Assembly (NCBI GenBank): GCA_963725415.1
Contig: CAVRZY010000303.1
Location: 1 to 18,919 of the forward strand
DNA length: 18,919 nt
From: CAVRZY01 sp963725415
Lineage (GTDB): Bacteria > Acidobacteriota > Terriglobia > Bryobacterales > Bryobacteraceae
Direction of reading: 5' to 3'
This document shows positions 1-7,546 of the stretch, piece after piece; position 1 is the stretch's first letter; each line of letters starts with the position of its first letter. The translations under genes were made by a program, and so were the position numbers. The notes beneath the pieces were generated by a model that saw nothing but the letters and a program-made list of their open reading frames with translations, did no database searches and was not told the origin of the DNA.

Positions 1-622
1 GCGCCACCCACTCCTCGCCGATGCGGGCCTCCACCGTGAATGTCCTGGCATGGGCAGGACCGTGCTCGGAGACCACGCTATAACGGGGCGCGGGGAGATT
101 GAGGGATCGGGCGATTTCCTGGAGGGCGCCTTTGAAATTGGTGAACAGGGACTCGGCGTACTCGGCGATGGCGGGCGTGTCGCCCAGGATGTGCCGGATC
201 ACGAAACGGCGCGCCTCCTCGATGCCGCCATCCAGGTGAATGGCCGCGATCAGGGCTTCGACCGCGTCCGCCAAGAGGCCCTTCTTGATGCGGCCGCCGC
301 TCAACTCCTCTCCCCGCCCCAGCAGCAAGTACTCGCCCAGCTCCAGTCTCTGCGCCACTTCGTGCAGGTGAGAGGCGCTGACCAGGAAATTCTTGAGGAT
401 GGACAAGCGGCCTTCGCGGTAGGAGGGATAGCGGGCGATCAGGTGCGCACTCACCAGAAACCCCAGAATGGAATCGCCCAGGAACTCCAGCGGCTCGTTG
501 TCGCTGAGCGGTACGTTCTTCTCGTAAGCGTGCGAGGTGTGTGTGAGCGCGCGCAGCAGGAGAGCGCGGTTTTGGAATGCATAGCCGATGGCGGCCTCGA
601 GCGCCTCCAGGTCCGCGCGCAT
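1..622 (-). CDS. rnc: Ribonuclease III, C-terminus cut off by window edge
   Basis: Translating the minus strand from the ATG at 622 gives 207 residues that run off the window. RNase III is a Mg-dependent, double-strand-specific endonuclease that processes rRNA precursors and some mRNAs. The signature NEPLEFLGDS is at residues 42-51, and the acidic metal ligands appear as E43, E46, D50, D119 and E122. A double-stranded-RNA-binding domain begins near residue 163, including the conserved HARTFTVEA stretch; its last part lies outside the window. The gene begins 11 nt after the stop of the TPR-protein gene on the same strand, so co-transcription is likely. The reading frame is intact over the visible part. 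Family assignment is secure from the catalytic signature. Confidence 0.96.
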   Translation of the reverse strand, partial: MRADLEALEAAIGYAFQNRALLLRALTHTSHAYEKNVPLSDNEPLEFLGDSILGFLVSAHLIARYPSYREGRLSILKNFLVSASHLHEVAQRLELGEYLLLGRGEELSGGRIKKGLLADAVEALIAAIHLDGGIEEARRFVIRHILGDTPAIAEYAESLFTNFKGALQEIARSLNLPAPRYSVVSEHGPAHARTFTVEARIGEEWVA

Positions 623-633
623 GACAGCAAAGC

Positions 634-1506
634 TTACGGCCGCTTGATTTCGACCTGCGCGGGCGCGGTGGTGGAGGGCGCCGCCGGCGTGGCCGGTTTG
701 GCCCCGCCGGTCTTGGCCTGGATGGCGCGCACCCGCTCCGCCTGGGCGAATTGTCTGAGCTGCGGATGCACGTCGGTGGCGGCCATCACCTTGTCGAGCA
801 CGGCGATGCCCTCGTCATACTTGCCGGTGAGATTGTAGACGGCGCCGAGCCGCACCATCACGGTGGGATCCGGATTGGGGGCGGTTTCTAGTGCGGTCTT
901 GAACTCCGCGATCGCCAGGTCGTACTTCTTGCGCACCATGGCGGCCAACCCCAGCGCCTCGTGAGCCTGGGCGCTGAAATCTTTCTTGACCGCCGCCCAT
1001 TGCTCGTCCGGAATATCGGGCCTGGGTTTGGGTGCGGTCTTAATAAGTTCCTCCGCGGAGCGGGCGAATTTCTCCGCGCGGGCCAGTTTCTCTTCGCGGT
1101 CCAGATCGAACTCCCGGGTGCGCTGCGGGATTGCGCTGGCCAGCATGAGCATGGCCACGTAATTGTTGGGATCCGACTCCAGCGTGCGCTCGGCGTAGAT
1201 CACCATCTTCTCGAAGTCATTCTTCTGCTGATAGGACACGGCAATGATTTGCAGAGCCACGGTCTTGAATTCCGTGTCCACATACTTGGTCAACAGCTCC
1301 TCGGCCGCCTTGATACGGGCATCCACATCCTGGGTATTGAAAATGGCCATGAGAGCGTCCGCCTCGCCCTTGGACTTCGGCTGGGGCTGTTTGGCCACCG
1401 GCTGCGAGGGGGGCGCCGGTTTGGCAGGCTGGGGCTGCTGACCCCACAGGCATCCAGCGGCGCCGGCCAGGGCCAGTAGTGCTGAAGCTAGGACTGGGTG
1501 ATTCAT
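634..1506 (-). CDS. Secreted TPR-repeat protein, function unknown
   Basis: A 290-residue protein. I chose the ATG at 1506 because AAGGAG lies a few bases upstream and a signal peptide follows immediately (MNHPVLASALLALAGAAGC). The frame is open further upstream, to 1575, but that extension does not look like a protein N-terminus. The cysteine at residue 19 could be a lipidation site, but AAGC is a poor lipobox, so simple export to the periplasm is equally possible. A Pro/Gln/Lys-rich linker (about residues 23-47) is followed by helical repeats of TPR type, clearest around residues 75-115 and 180-245, then an Ala/Pro/Thr-rich tail. TPRs usually hold protein partners; no catalytic motif is visible. 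It lies between another TPR-containing gene (72-nt gap) and rnc (11-nt gap), all on the minus strand. Confidence 0.85.
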   Translation of the reverse strand: MNHPVLASALLALAGAAGCLWGQQPQPAKPAPPSQPVAKQPQPKSKGEADALMAIFNTQDVDARIKAAEELLTKYVDTEFKTVALQIIAVSYQQKNDFEKMVIYAERTLESDPNNYVAMLMLASAIPQRTREFDLDREEKLARAEKFARSAEELIKTAPKPRPDIPDEQWAAVKKDFSAQAHEALGLAAMVRKKYDLAIAEFKTALETAPNPDPTVMVRLGAVYNLTGKYDEGIAVLDKVMAATDVHPQLRQFAQAERVRAIQAKTGGAKPATPAAPSTTAPAQVEIKRP

Positions 1507-1578
1507 TGATAAGACTCCTTGTCTACCTCTGCTAATTGTAATACCACGGTCCGAGAAAAATGGTGGCTGACCCATTTC

Positions 1579-1969
1579 TCATGGTCTCTTGAACACGTCC
1601 TGGAAACCCTTTTCGGCGGCCCCGCGGGCAGCTTCGGAGGCGCCCTGAATAGCCAGGGCGGCCCGGTAATGCTCGACGGCCCGGTCGCGTTCGCCCGCCG
1701 CGTCGGCCAGCCGGCCCAAGTAGACGTAAACCCAGGCCCTGACCTGCGCATCGGGCGACGATTCCAGAGTCTTCTGGAAAAGCTTCTCCGCCAGCTCCGG
1801 GTCTTTCTGGAGGGCGGCGATTCGCGCTAGGCCATAATACGACCTGGCATGCAACGACTTGTCCTCGGTTTCCTGGAGCACGCGGCGGTAGGCCTGCCCG
1901 GCCCTGTCCAGGTTGCGGTCGGCGTAAAGCTGGTCGGCTTCCTCGATGGTCTTATAAGGCCCGGAGGGG
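1579..1969 (-). pseudogene. C-terminal TPR part of a frameshifted secreted protein
   Basis: About 130 residues beginning near the sequence GPYKTIEEADQLYADRN. It has three TPR-like helical pairs and the ending QDVFKRP. The frame stays open upstream to an ATG at 2028, but the residues encoded there are Arg/Pro-rich and look out of frame, while the other frame over the same bases encodes sensible protein. Removing one G from the GGGG run at 1966-1969 joins this part to the upstream segment 1952-3049, reading EPSGPYKTIEE without interruption. I therefore read the two as one gene of about 490 codons. An independently translated small TPR protein is possible but less likely, since no good ribosome site or start codon was found for it. 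Confidence 0.7.
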
Positions 1970-3049
1970 CTCGATCTTCCTCTCCACCGGGGGCGCCTTG
2001 GCCTTGCGCACCAGGCGCTCGGAGGCAAACTCGATCTTCTCCAAGCGCCGCTCCTCCTTCTTCAGATCGATACCCTTCACCAGCTCCGGGAAGTAGAGGC
2101 GCATGGACTGCTCCTGCTTCTCGTAGGCCGGCAGCAGCTCGGCAAAACAGGGCGCCAGAACGAAGCCCTCCCGCAGCGCCTGCTCCACCAGAGCCGGCTT
2201 TTTCGCCAGCCGCGCCTCGATCGCCTTGATCAAAGATTCCGTAGCCAGAAGCAGAAAATCGGTCTTGTAGTATTCCTCCAGATGAGGCGCGCCCAGGGCG
2301 TAGTCCAGCAGGCCCTTCTTCTGGTTCAACAGCTCGGAGTCCTTCATCGCCAGCGGATCCAGCAGGTAATGCAGGTAAGCATGGCGGATGTCGGCGGTCT
2401 GCGGTTCCGGAGAGGGAGTGACCACCAGAAAGTAGTCATCCAGATAGCTGCGCGTGTGGATCTGGTTGGGCGCGCCCAGCAGATCGACGTAGATCTGGAA
2501 ACGCCGGCCCAGGTAACCGCTGGCCGGATTGCGCAGATAGCCGTTGGCTTCCAACAGCGCCCGGATGGCCGGCCGCTGATAACGCGCCAGAGCCTGCTCG
2601 AAAGCCGGTTGCGCCTTCTGCCACAACTGCTCGATCCCGGCTTCCCGATAGAACCGCCTCATCAGCTCATCGAAGCCTTCCAGCGGCGTCACGTCCGGCG
2701 GCAACTGGTGCGTCAGGAAACGATACTTGAAATTCGGCGGGCCATCCACACTGAGCGCAAAGGAGACGTACTGGCTCAGCTCCGCGGTCCAATCCTTCTG
2801 GCGGTGCTGGGCGAAGAAACTCTTGAGGTCTTCCAGGCTGGGGATTCTCAAAGCCACCAGTTCCTTGCGTATCGCGGCTCGCAAGGGATGATTGGCAGGC
2901 GAATCAAGGTCGGCGTCGTAGCCGGCAGCGTTGATGGCGGCCAGCACGCTGAACAGCGCCGGGCTTGCGTCGAGCTGGCCTTGCTCGGGCGGACTTGCGG
3001 AGATCGTGATGCCGGTGAGGAGAAAACCTGCCAGGAGAGCGCGAATCAA
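1952..3049 (-). pseudogene. N-terminal part of a frameshifted secreted protein
   Basis: A 365-residue frame starting at TTG (3049). The sequence AAGGCAGG lies just upstream, and a signal peptide follows (MIRALLAGFLLTGITISA). The body is mostly helical, with no catalytic motif or family that I recognise. It ends early at a TAA (1954-1952) immediately after EPLRAL, and the neighbouring frame then continues with good TPR sequence. Deleting one base in the G run at 1966-1969 fuses the two. Genuine mutation, sequencing error and programmed shifting cannot be separated from this sequence alone; error in a homopolymer is my preferred reading because two other genes here show the same fault. It is first of three minus-strand genes leading to rnc. 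Confidence 0.75.
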
Positions 3050-3120
3050 AAAAACCTGCCTTGGGGGACCCGGAGGTCTTGCTTCAGTGTAGCGTACTCC
3101 AACCCGAGCTTGTGGACGCC

Positions 3121-3501
3121 TCAGGCGCTCTCCTTCATCATCGCGACCACGACCTCCTCGACTTCGCGGGCTACCGGCTCGAGTTCGGGCAGGTTGAACA
3201 TCTGCATCATCGCGGTGGGCAGAATGGTGGCCAGTTTGTAGGCGCCCTCCGAACCGTACACCGAGATGCGGCAGGGCAGGGCGGTGGAGACCGCGCCGTT
3301 GGCCTCCAAGACCTTCTTGGCCTGGTGCGGGTTGCAGATCTCGTAGATCATGATCTCGTTGGCGAAATCGACGCCTTTCTTCTTCATCGTCTCCTTGAGA
3401 TTGTGGACCGCGATCACCCCGAAGCGGTGCCGGGCCGCGGCCTGCTGCAATCCGCGGTCGATTTCTTCCAGCGACTTCTTGGACTCGACCTCAAACAACA
3501 T
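3121..3501 (-). CDS. DUF302 domain protein
   Basis: A 126-residue protein with no signal peptide. It matches the DUF302 family: an N-terminal strand-helix segment (FEVESKKSLEEI), a central strand with the conserved Cys-Asn-Pro followed by helix (EICNPHQAKKVLE, residues 54-66), then LPCRISVYG and a C-terminal helix. DUF302 proteins are small homodimeric alpha/beta proteins of unknown biochemical role, sometimes suggested to bind small ligands or metals. The ATG at 3501 has GGAGG about six bases upstream. The gene appears to stand alone, divergent from glgA and separated from it by about 300 bases that contain a palindromic repeat. I can give the family but no function. Confidence 0.85.
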   Translation of the reverse strand: MLFEVESKKSLEEIDRGLQQAAARHRFGVIAVHNLKETMKKKGVDFANEIMIYEICNPHQAKKVLEANGAVSTALPCRISVYGSEGAYKLATILPTAMMQMFNLPELEPVAREVEEVVVAMMKESA

Positions 3502-3516
3502 GCTGGGCCTCCAAAG

Positions 3517-3661
3517 CTAGTGCATCGTCCGATTAGTCCTTTGGAGTATCCGGTTCGGGGCAAGACGGGTACAGGCAACCAATTGCCCACTGCGCAATTG
3601 GACCCTGTCCCCGTTTTGCGCGGTCTGCATAGCAGAAGGCACTTATCGGACGATGCACTAG
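3517..3661. repeat. Palindromic repeat element with a nested hairpin
   Basis: Perfect 17-bp inverted arms, CTAGTGCATCGTCCGAT at 3517-3533 and its complement at 3645-3661. They extend inward to 23 bp with two mismatches. The arms enclose a second, independent hairpin (3561-3618, listed separately). No flanking target duplication is visible. The element sits between the start of the DUF302 gene and glgA; the rest of that gap (3662-3759) shows nothing I can name. It is most like a small non-autonomous mobile palindrome. It has no coding capacity. Confidence 0.75.
3561..3618. repeat. Inner hairpin, REP-like, nested in the 3.5-kb palindrome
   Basis: The outer arms 3561-3575 and 3604-3618 pair at 13 of 15 positions (CAAGACGGGTACAGG with CCTGTCCCCGTTTTG). 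The inner arms CCAATTGC (3579-3586) and GCAATTGG (3594-3601) pair perfectly. The reverse complement resembles the hairpin at 13772-13835: both start GCAAAA, continue with a CGGGG block, and have an inner CCA-A/T-TTGC arm. Two related copies in one window suggest a dispersed REP-like family. Confidence 0.65.
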
Positions 3662-3759
3662 TGCGATTACCATGAGCACGGGACCGGGCGCGCGCCGTCG
3701 TGTCGCCGCCTATTTACAGTAGACCACAGGCGGGAGGCAGGATTTGCAGGCTGGCGCCC

Positions 3760-3786
3760 GGCAGGCCATGGCCCTGCCCTACTTGG
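3760..3786 (+). promoter_or_regulatory. Conserved hairpin leader upstream of glgA
   Basis: Arms GGCAGG (3760-3765) and CCTGCC (3773-3778) form a small hairpin. The stretch 3762-3786 matches 10834-10858, upstream of the patatin gene, at 22 of 25 positions. One of the differences is compensated in the stem (G-C here, A-T there). It could be an mRNA leader structure or a dispersed palindromic repeat. No function is shown. Confidence 0.5.
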
Positions 3787-3803
3787 CTAAGATGGAAGTT
3801 CCC

Positions 3804-5225
3804 ATGGCCAAGGTTCTGATGGTGGCTAGCGAGGCAAACCCGTTCGCCAAGACCGGCGGGCTGGCCGACATGGTCGGCGCGCTGGCAGCGGCTCTGCGGG
3901 CTGGCGGGGACCAGGCGGCCATCGTCATGCCGCGCTACCGCGCGGTGTCGCTGGAGAACGTTCCGCGCATCTACGACGATCTGCGGGTGTGGCTGGGGAC
4001 CGGGGTCTGGTACCGCGCCGCGGTCTATCGGGCCGTGGCGGGCGAGGTCTCCTACTATTTCATCGACTGCCCGCTGCTGTACGACCGCGACGGCATTTAC
4101 GGAGACGCGGCGGGCGACTTTCCCGATAACTACCTGCGCTTCGCGGCCCTCTGCCAGGCGGCCCTGGGGGTAGTGCGCTCGATCGATCGCCCGGAAGTCC
4201 TTCACTGTCACGACTGGCAGGCCGCGCTGGTGCCCGTCTATCTCCATACCCGCTTCAGCGCCGACCCCACGTTTTTGGGCCTGAAGACCCTGCTGACGAT
4301 TCACAACCTGGGATACCAGGGTTCCTATCCCAAAGAAGTCTTGCCGCAGCTCGGTTTGGAGGGCGCCGTTTTCGCTCCGGATGGCCTGGGATCTCACGGC
4401 CAGGTGAACCTGCTGGAGGGAGGGATCCGCTACAGCGATGCGCTGAACGCCGTGAGTCCCACCTACGCGCGCGAGATCCAGACTCCCGAGCTGGGCTTTG
4501 GGTTGGAGGACTTGATCAGCGCGCGCAGCGGCGAGCTCCGCGGAATTCTGAACGGCGTGGACTACACCGAGTGGGACCCGGAGACGGACCCGTACTTGGC
4601 GGCGCGCTACTCCGCCAGCGACCTGAGCGGAAAACGCCTGTCGAAGCAGGACCTGCTGGCCGAGTTTGGCCTCCCTCCGGAGAACCTCGACCAACCCCTG
4701 ATTGGCATCGTCTCGCGCTTCGACAGCCAGAAGGGTTTCGAGCTGATCGAGGAGATCGCCAAGGAACTGGCGGCGGAGGATTTCGGCCTGGTGGCGCTGG
4801 GAACCAGCGACGGTAAATACGAGCAGTTCTTCCAGGCTTGGGCGGCGGCTTACCCGCAGAAGATCGCGGTACGAATCGCCTACGACAACCGCCTGGCCCA
4901 CAAGATCGAAGGCGGCTGCGACATGTTCCTGATGCCCAGCCGCTACGAGCCTTGCGGCCTCAACCAGATGTACAGCTTGCGCTATGGCGCCGTTCCAATC
5001 GTCCGCGCCACGGGGGGACTGAATGATGCGGTTGATGAACAGACCGGGTTCACGTTTCGGGAGTACACTGGGCAAGCCTTGCTGGAGGCCATCCGTGCGG
5101 CACTGGCGGTCTTCCGAGACCGGGACAGATGGGTGGCTATGATGCGCCGGGGCATGGCCAGAGATTTCTCCTGGGGCGCCGCCGCGGCTCAATACTCAGC
5201 GCTTTACCGGAGGCTGATTGGCTGA
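3804..5225 (+). CDS. glgA: Glycogen (starch) synthase, ADP-glucose type
   Basis: A 473-residue protein, close to the 477 of E. coli GlgA. It belongs to glycosyltransferase family 5 and adds glucose from ADP-glucose to growing alpha-1,4-glucan in the cytoplasm. The N-terminal domain carries the ADP-glucose loop KTGGLADM (residues 16-23) and the HCHDWQ segment. The C-terminal domain carries SRFDSQKG and SRYEPCGLNQMYSLRYG, with the catalytic-domain glutamate at E382. I chose the ATG at 3804 because the conserved family N-terminus (MAKVLMVASEANPF) begins there and GGAAG lies five bases upstream; an ATG at 3792 and an earlier open stretch are alternatives. No other glycogen gene (glgB, glgC, glgP) is adjacent. 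trxA follows after 50 nt. Confidence 0.97.
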   Translation: MAKVLMVASEANPFAKTGGLADMVGALAAALRAGGDQAAIVMPRYRAVSLENVPRIYDDLRVWLGTGVWYRAAVYRAVAGEVSYYFIDCPLLYDRDGIYGDAAGDFPDNYLRFAALCQAALGVVRSIDRPEVLHCHDWQAALVPVYLHTRFSADPTFLGLKTLLTIHNLGYQGSYPKEVLPQLGLEGAVFAPDGLGSHGQVNLLEGGIRYSDALNAVSPTYAREIQTPELGFGLEDLISARSGELRGILNGVDYTEWDPETDPYLAARYSASDLSGKRLSKQDLLAEFGLPPENLDQPLIGIVSRFDSQKGFELIEEIAKELAAEDFGLVALGTSDGKYEQFFQAWAAAYPQKIAVRIAYDNRLAHKIEGGCDMFLMPSRYEPCGLNQMYSLRYGAVPIVRATGGLNDAVDEQTGFTFREYTGQALLEAIRAALAVFRDRDRWVAMMRRGMARDFSWGAAAAQYSALYRRLIG

Positions 5226-5275
5226 ACCCTCGGCGGCGATTTTTGAATCTGAGGAATTTGGAGGTTCGAGATTAC

Positions 5276-5623
5276 ATGGCGGGTCCCAATACCCTGAGTT
5301 TTACTGATGCCACGTTTGATGCTGAAGTCGTCAATTCCGACATCCCTGTCCTGGTGGATTTTTGGGCCGAGTGGTGCGGCCCGTGCAAGATGATGGCGCC
5401 CACCGTGGATGCCGTCGCTACCGAGTACGCCGGTAGTCTGAAGGTCGGGAAGCTCAACGTGGACGACAACGGCGGTACGGCCATGCGCTACAGCATCCGC
5501 GGCATCCCGACGCTGTTGCTGTTCAAGGGCGGCCGGGTGGTTGAGCAGCGGGTCGGCGCGGTGCCCAAGTCCGAAGTGGTGAAGATGCTGGCCTCGCACC
5601 TGGCCCCGCTTGCCGGGCACTGA
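5276..5623 (+). CDS. trxA: Thioredoxin
   Basis: A 115-residue cytoplasmic protein with the standard thioredoxin fold: the redox motif WCGPC at 33-37, the buried aspartate D28 and the cis-proline P78 in GIPTLLLF. It reduces protein disulfides and is itself reduced by thioredoxin reductase. I start it at the ATG at 5276, with GGAGG about 11 bases upstream; the longer open frame upstream overlaps the end of glgA and is not conserved thioredoxin sequence. The short gap after glgA suggests read-through transcription. There is no signal peptide, so a periplasmic thioredoxin-like role is unlikely. The gene converges on the SYLF gene across 84 bases that contain a GC-rich inverted repeat (CCCGCGC at 5640-5646, GCGCGGG at 5663-5669) without a T-run. 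Confidence 0.95.
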   Translation: MAGPNTLSFTDATFDAEVVNSDIPVLVDFWAEWCGPCKMMAPTVDAVATEYAGSLKVGKLNVDDNGGTAMRYSIRGIPTLLLFKGGRVVEQRVGAVPKSEVVKMLASHLAPLAGH

Positions 5624-5707
5624 TCGACCAGGCCGGCCTCCCGCGCTGTCAGTTCACCGGCCGCGCGGGGCCCGAAAACCTGTCTGGCGGGCCTGCTCCT
5701 CCGTGAT

Positions 5708-6081
5708 TCAGCTCTTACGACTGGAGTACCTGTTGAGTACGGAGATGAAGCCGGAGGCGGCGGCGGGCGAGGACAGCTTGCCCTGGATGATCTCGCGGTT
5801 CTCCAGCGTCTTGCCGTACAGGGCGCGGTTGGTGCCGAGATCCTGACGCAGGGTGGCGCCAGAAAGCGAGACGCCCGCAAAGATTCCGCGGGAACGGGAC
5901 CAGGAGAGGATTTCGGCGGTCATATAGGCGTCGGTTTGGGCGGTGGTTTCGCGGCCCACGGGGCCGGCGGCCACGGAAGCTTCGCCGCCGAGAGTGAATT
6001 TACTGGAGAGCAGGCGCTCGGCGCCGCGCTGATTCATCACCAGCAGGACGACGTCGGTCTCGGCGCCACCAATCTGGCCCC
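5708..6081 (-). pseudogene. SYLF-domain protein, C-terminal part after frameshift
   Basis: This frame continues the SYLF domain with QIGGAETDVVLLVMN, then LLSSKFTLGGEASVAAGPVG, then YSWS-type sequence (ILSWSRSRGIFAGVSLSG), the conserved second half of the family. It ends near the usual domain boundary at NRYSSRKS. The frame is open back to 6223, but upstream of about 6083 it encodes Arg-rich nonsense, while the other frame encodes the conserved first half. Adding one base at the CCCC run 6078-6081 restores SFG-x-QIGG, the normal family spacing. I treat it as one gene with the next entry. Confidence 0.8.
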
Positions 6082-6384
6082 AAAACTGCCGCCTTCGACG
6101 CGAACGGCGGCGGGTCCGGTCCAACCCGGGCCGGCGCCCGGACGGCAGGAGACGAAGCCTCGGCCGTATTTGCCGGCGAAGATGAAGCCACCCTTCTTCA
6201 TGCCGGGGATGACCACCACGCACTGGGCCTTGTCGAGCAAGCTCTGGGGAATCCCCTTGTCGGGGGTGTCCATGACTTCCTGGAAAACCGTGGTAGCCCG
6301 CTTGAGGCGCTCGACTTCAGCGGGGTCCTTGGCAGGAAGTAAGCCTGCGGCGGTCAGAAACGCGATCGGAAGTGCCAGTCTCAT
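6037..6384 (-). pseudogene. SYLF-domain (YSC84-like) protein, N-terminal part
   Basis: A signal peptide (MRLALPIAFLTAAGLLPA) is followed by the start of the SYLF domain: a helical segment (ERLKRATTVFQEVMD), then QCVVVIPGMKKGGFIFAGKY and GPAAVRVEGGSFG. SYLF proteins bind lipids in eukaryotes; the bacterial exported forms have no settled function. I prefer the second of two adjacent ATGs (6384) because AGGAGG is five bases from it and only two from the first (6387). After GGSFG the frame runs into unrelated residues and stops at 6037, while the neighbouring frame continues the domain. The intact gene would span 5708-6384, about 225 codons. It may be functional if the missing base is a sequencing error. 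Confidence 0.8.
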
Positions 6385-6422
6385 CATGTCCTCCTAAAGA
6401 ACAATTCTACCCAAAGGCGGCG

Positions 6423-7439
6423 CTATCTTCGCGGCTGGTACGATTTGGCGAAGGAGTTGCGGCTGTTGGTGACGGTGAAGGCGCCGTTGGATTGAGCGGA
6501 GAGTTCGATGTAGTGGCCTTGGCAAGGCTCCCCGGAGTTGGCGATGAACTGCTCGGGGGAGTTGTTCTGGCTTCCGCCGGTGAGAGAGTAGTGAAGCTGC
6601 CAGACCTCCTCGATGCCAGGAGAGCTGCGGACCGCCTGCCAGGCTTCGGGCGAGCCGCCTTTCTTGGCGCCGTTGTTGGCGATGGCGACTCTGGGCCGGA
6701 GAGCGTGGACGATGGCGGGCGAATTGGAGATGTTCATGCCGTGGTGGGTGATGAGGTAGACATCCACTGTGCCGATGGGATTGTTGGGGCACATCAAGGC
6801 CATTTCCTTGTTCCAGGTGAGGTCGCCCAGGTCGATGAAGCGAAACTTGCCGAAGGTGAGCAGGAAACCGATGGACATGGCGTTCTCGGACTTGTCAGCA
6901 GCTTGGAGGGAGACGGTCTGGCAGACGGGGTTGGGAGCGCCGGCGCCTTTGAGGGGCGCGGCGATCTTCTGGCCGCGAGCCACCAGGACCTGGATATCGA
7001 CGCCGGCCAGGGGAATCTTGTCTCCGGGCTTGACGGTGAGACGCTTGGCTTTTTCCAGGGCCTTCTGGTAGGCGGCGGAGAGCGCATCGGCGCCCTTGCC
7101 GGTCTGGGTGTTGGAACCGTGGTCGATGAAGGTCAGCACGGGGAAGCGTTCGGCCAGCGGCGGCAGGCCGCCGACGTGGTCGAGGTCGTAGTGAGTGACC
7201 AGGGCGTAATCGATCTGGCGGATTCCGGCCAGCTTGGCGGCCGCGATGATCCGATCGGCATCCCGCCCATTGAAGCCGGGCCAGCCGCCATCCACCAGCA
7301 GGGACTGCCCGGAGGGGCTGACGATGAGAGTGGCCTGCCCACCCTCCACGTCCACGAAGTAGATCCGAAGGGTCTCGGCCGCCCAGAGGGCAGAACAAGC
7401 CAGTGTGACAACAGCCAGGAGTCTCAGTAAGGTCCGCAT
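6423..7439 (-). CDS. Secreted metallo-beta-lactamase-fold hydrolase (ComEC/Rec2-like)
   Basis: A 338-residue protein starting at the ATG at 7439, with an N-terminal signal peptide (MRTLLRLLAVVTLACSALWA). The metal-binding motif THYDLDHVGG (H83, D85, D87, H88) is the HxDxDH signature of the metallo-beta-lactamase fold. A bridging aspartate occurs in IDLGDLTWNKE and a later histidine pair in ITHHGMN, as in the hydrolase domain of ComEC. Unlike ComEC it has no competence transmembrane domain, so it is a stand-alone exported hydrolase. The substrate cannot be read from sequence; phosphodiesters or lactone-like esters are the usual choices. No clear Shine-Dalgarno is seen. It is divergent from the zinc-ribbon gene, with a 12-bp palindrome GCGGCGCGCCGC at 7469-7480 between them. 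Confidence 0.88.
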   Translation of the reverse strand: MRTLLRLLAVVTLACSALWAAETLRIYFVDVEGGQATLIVSPSGQSLLVDGGWPGFNGRDADRIIAAAKLAGIRQIDYALVTHYDLDHVGGLPPLAERFPVLTFIDHGSNTQTGKGADALSAAYQKALEKAKRLTVKPGDKIPLAGVDIQVLVARGQKIAAPLKGAGAPNPVCQTVSLQAADKSENAMSIGFLLTFGKFRFIDLGDLTWNKEMALMCPNNPIGTVDVYLITHHGMNISNSPAIVHALRPRVAIANNGAKKGGSPEAWQAVRSSPGIEEVWQLHYSLTGGSQNNSPEQFIANSGEPCQGHYIELSAQSNGAFTVTNSRNSFAKSYQPRR

Positions 7440-7546
7440 GGTCGAAATCGTAGCATAATGGAGGGCGTGCGGCGCGCCGCGGGAGGGGAAGGATTGGGGG
7501 AACAAACTGGCCCGAGGCGGCGTAGTAGAGTGTAGAAGGGATTGAG

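Noticed and set aside
50..838. A 262-codon plus-strand open frame over the rnc start and the end of the TPR gene
   Set aside because: The minus strand encodes RNase III with all catalytic residues and a TPR protein; the plus frame has no recognisable sequence.
1952..1990. Programmed +1 frameshift in the secreted TPR gene
   Set aside because: No known shift signal or downstream pseudoknot was recognised, and two other genes show similar one-base faults at G/C runs.
3714..5192. A 492-codon open frame on the minus strand opposite glgA
   Set aside because: It lies wholly opposite a well-conserved glycogen synthase, has no domain or ribosome site, and long antisense frames are expected at this GC content.
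5640..5669. Rho-independent terminator between trxA and the SYLF gene
   Set aside because: A 7-bp GC stem exists, but the loop is 16 bases and no T-run follows on either strand, so it is mentioned only under trxA.
6423..7439. Competence protein ComEC
   Set aside because: Only the hydrolase-like domain is present; the OB-fold and multi-helix competence domains are missing.
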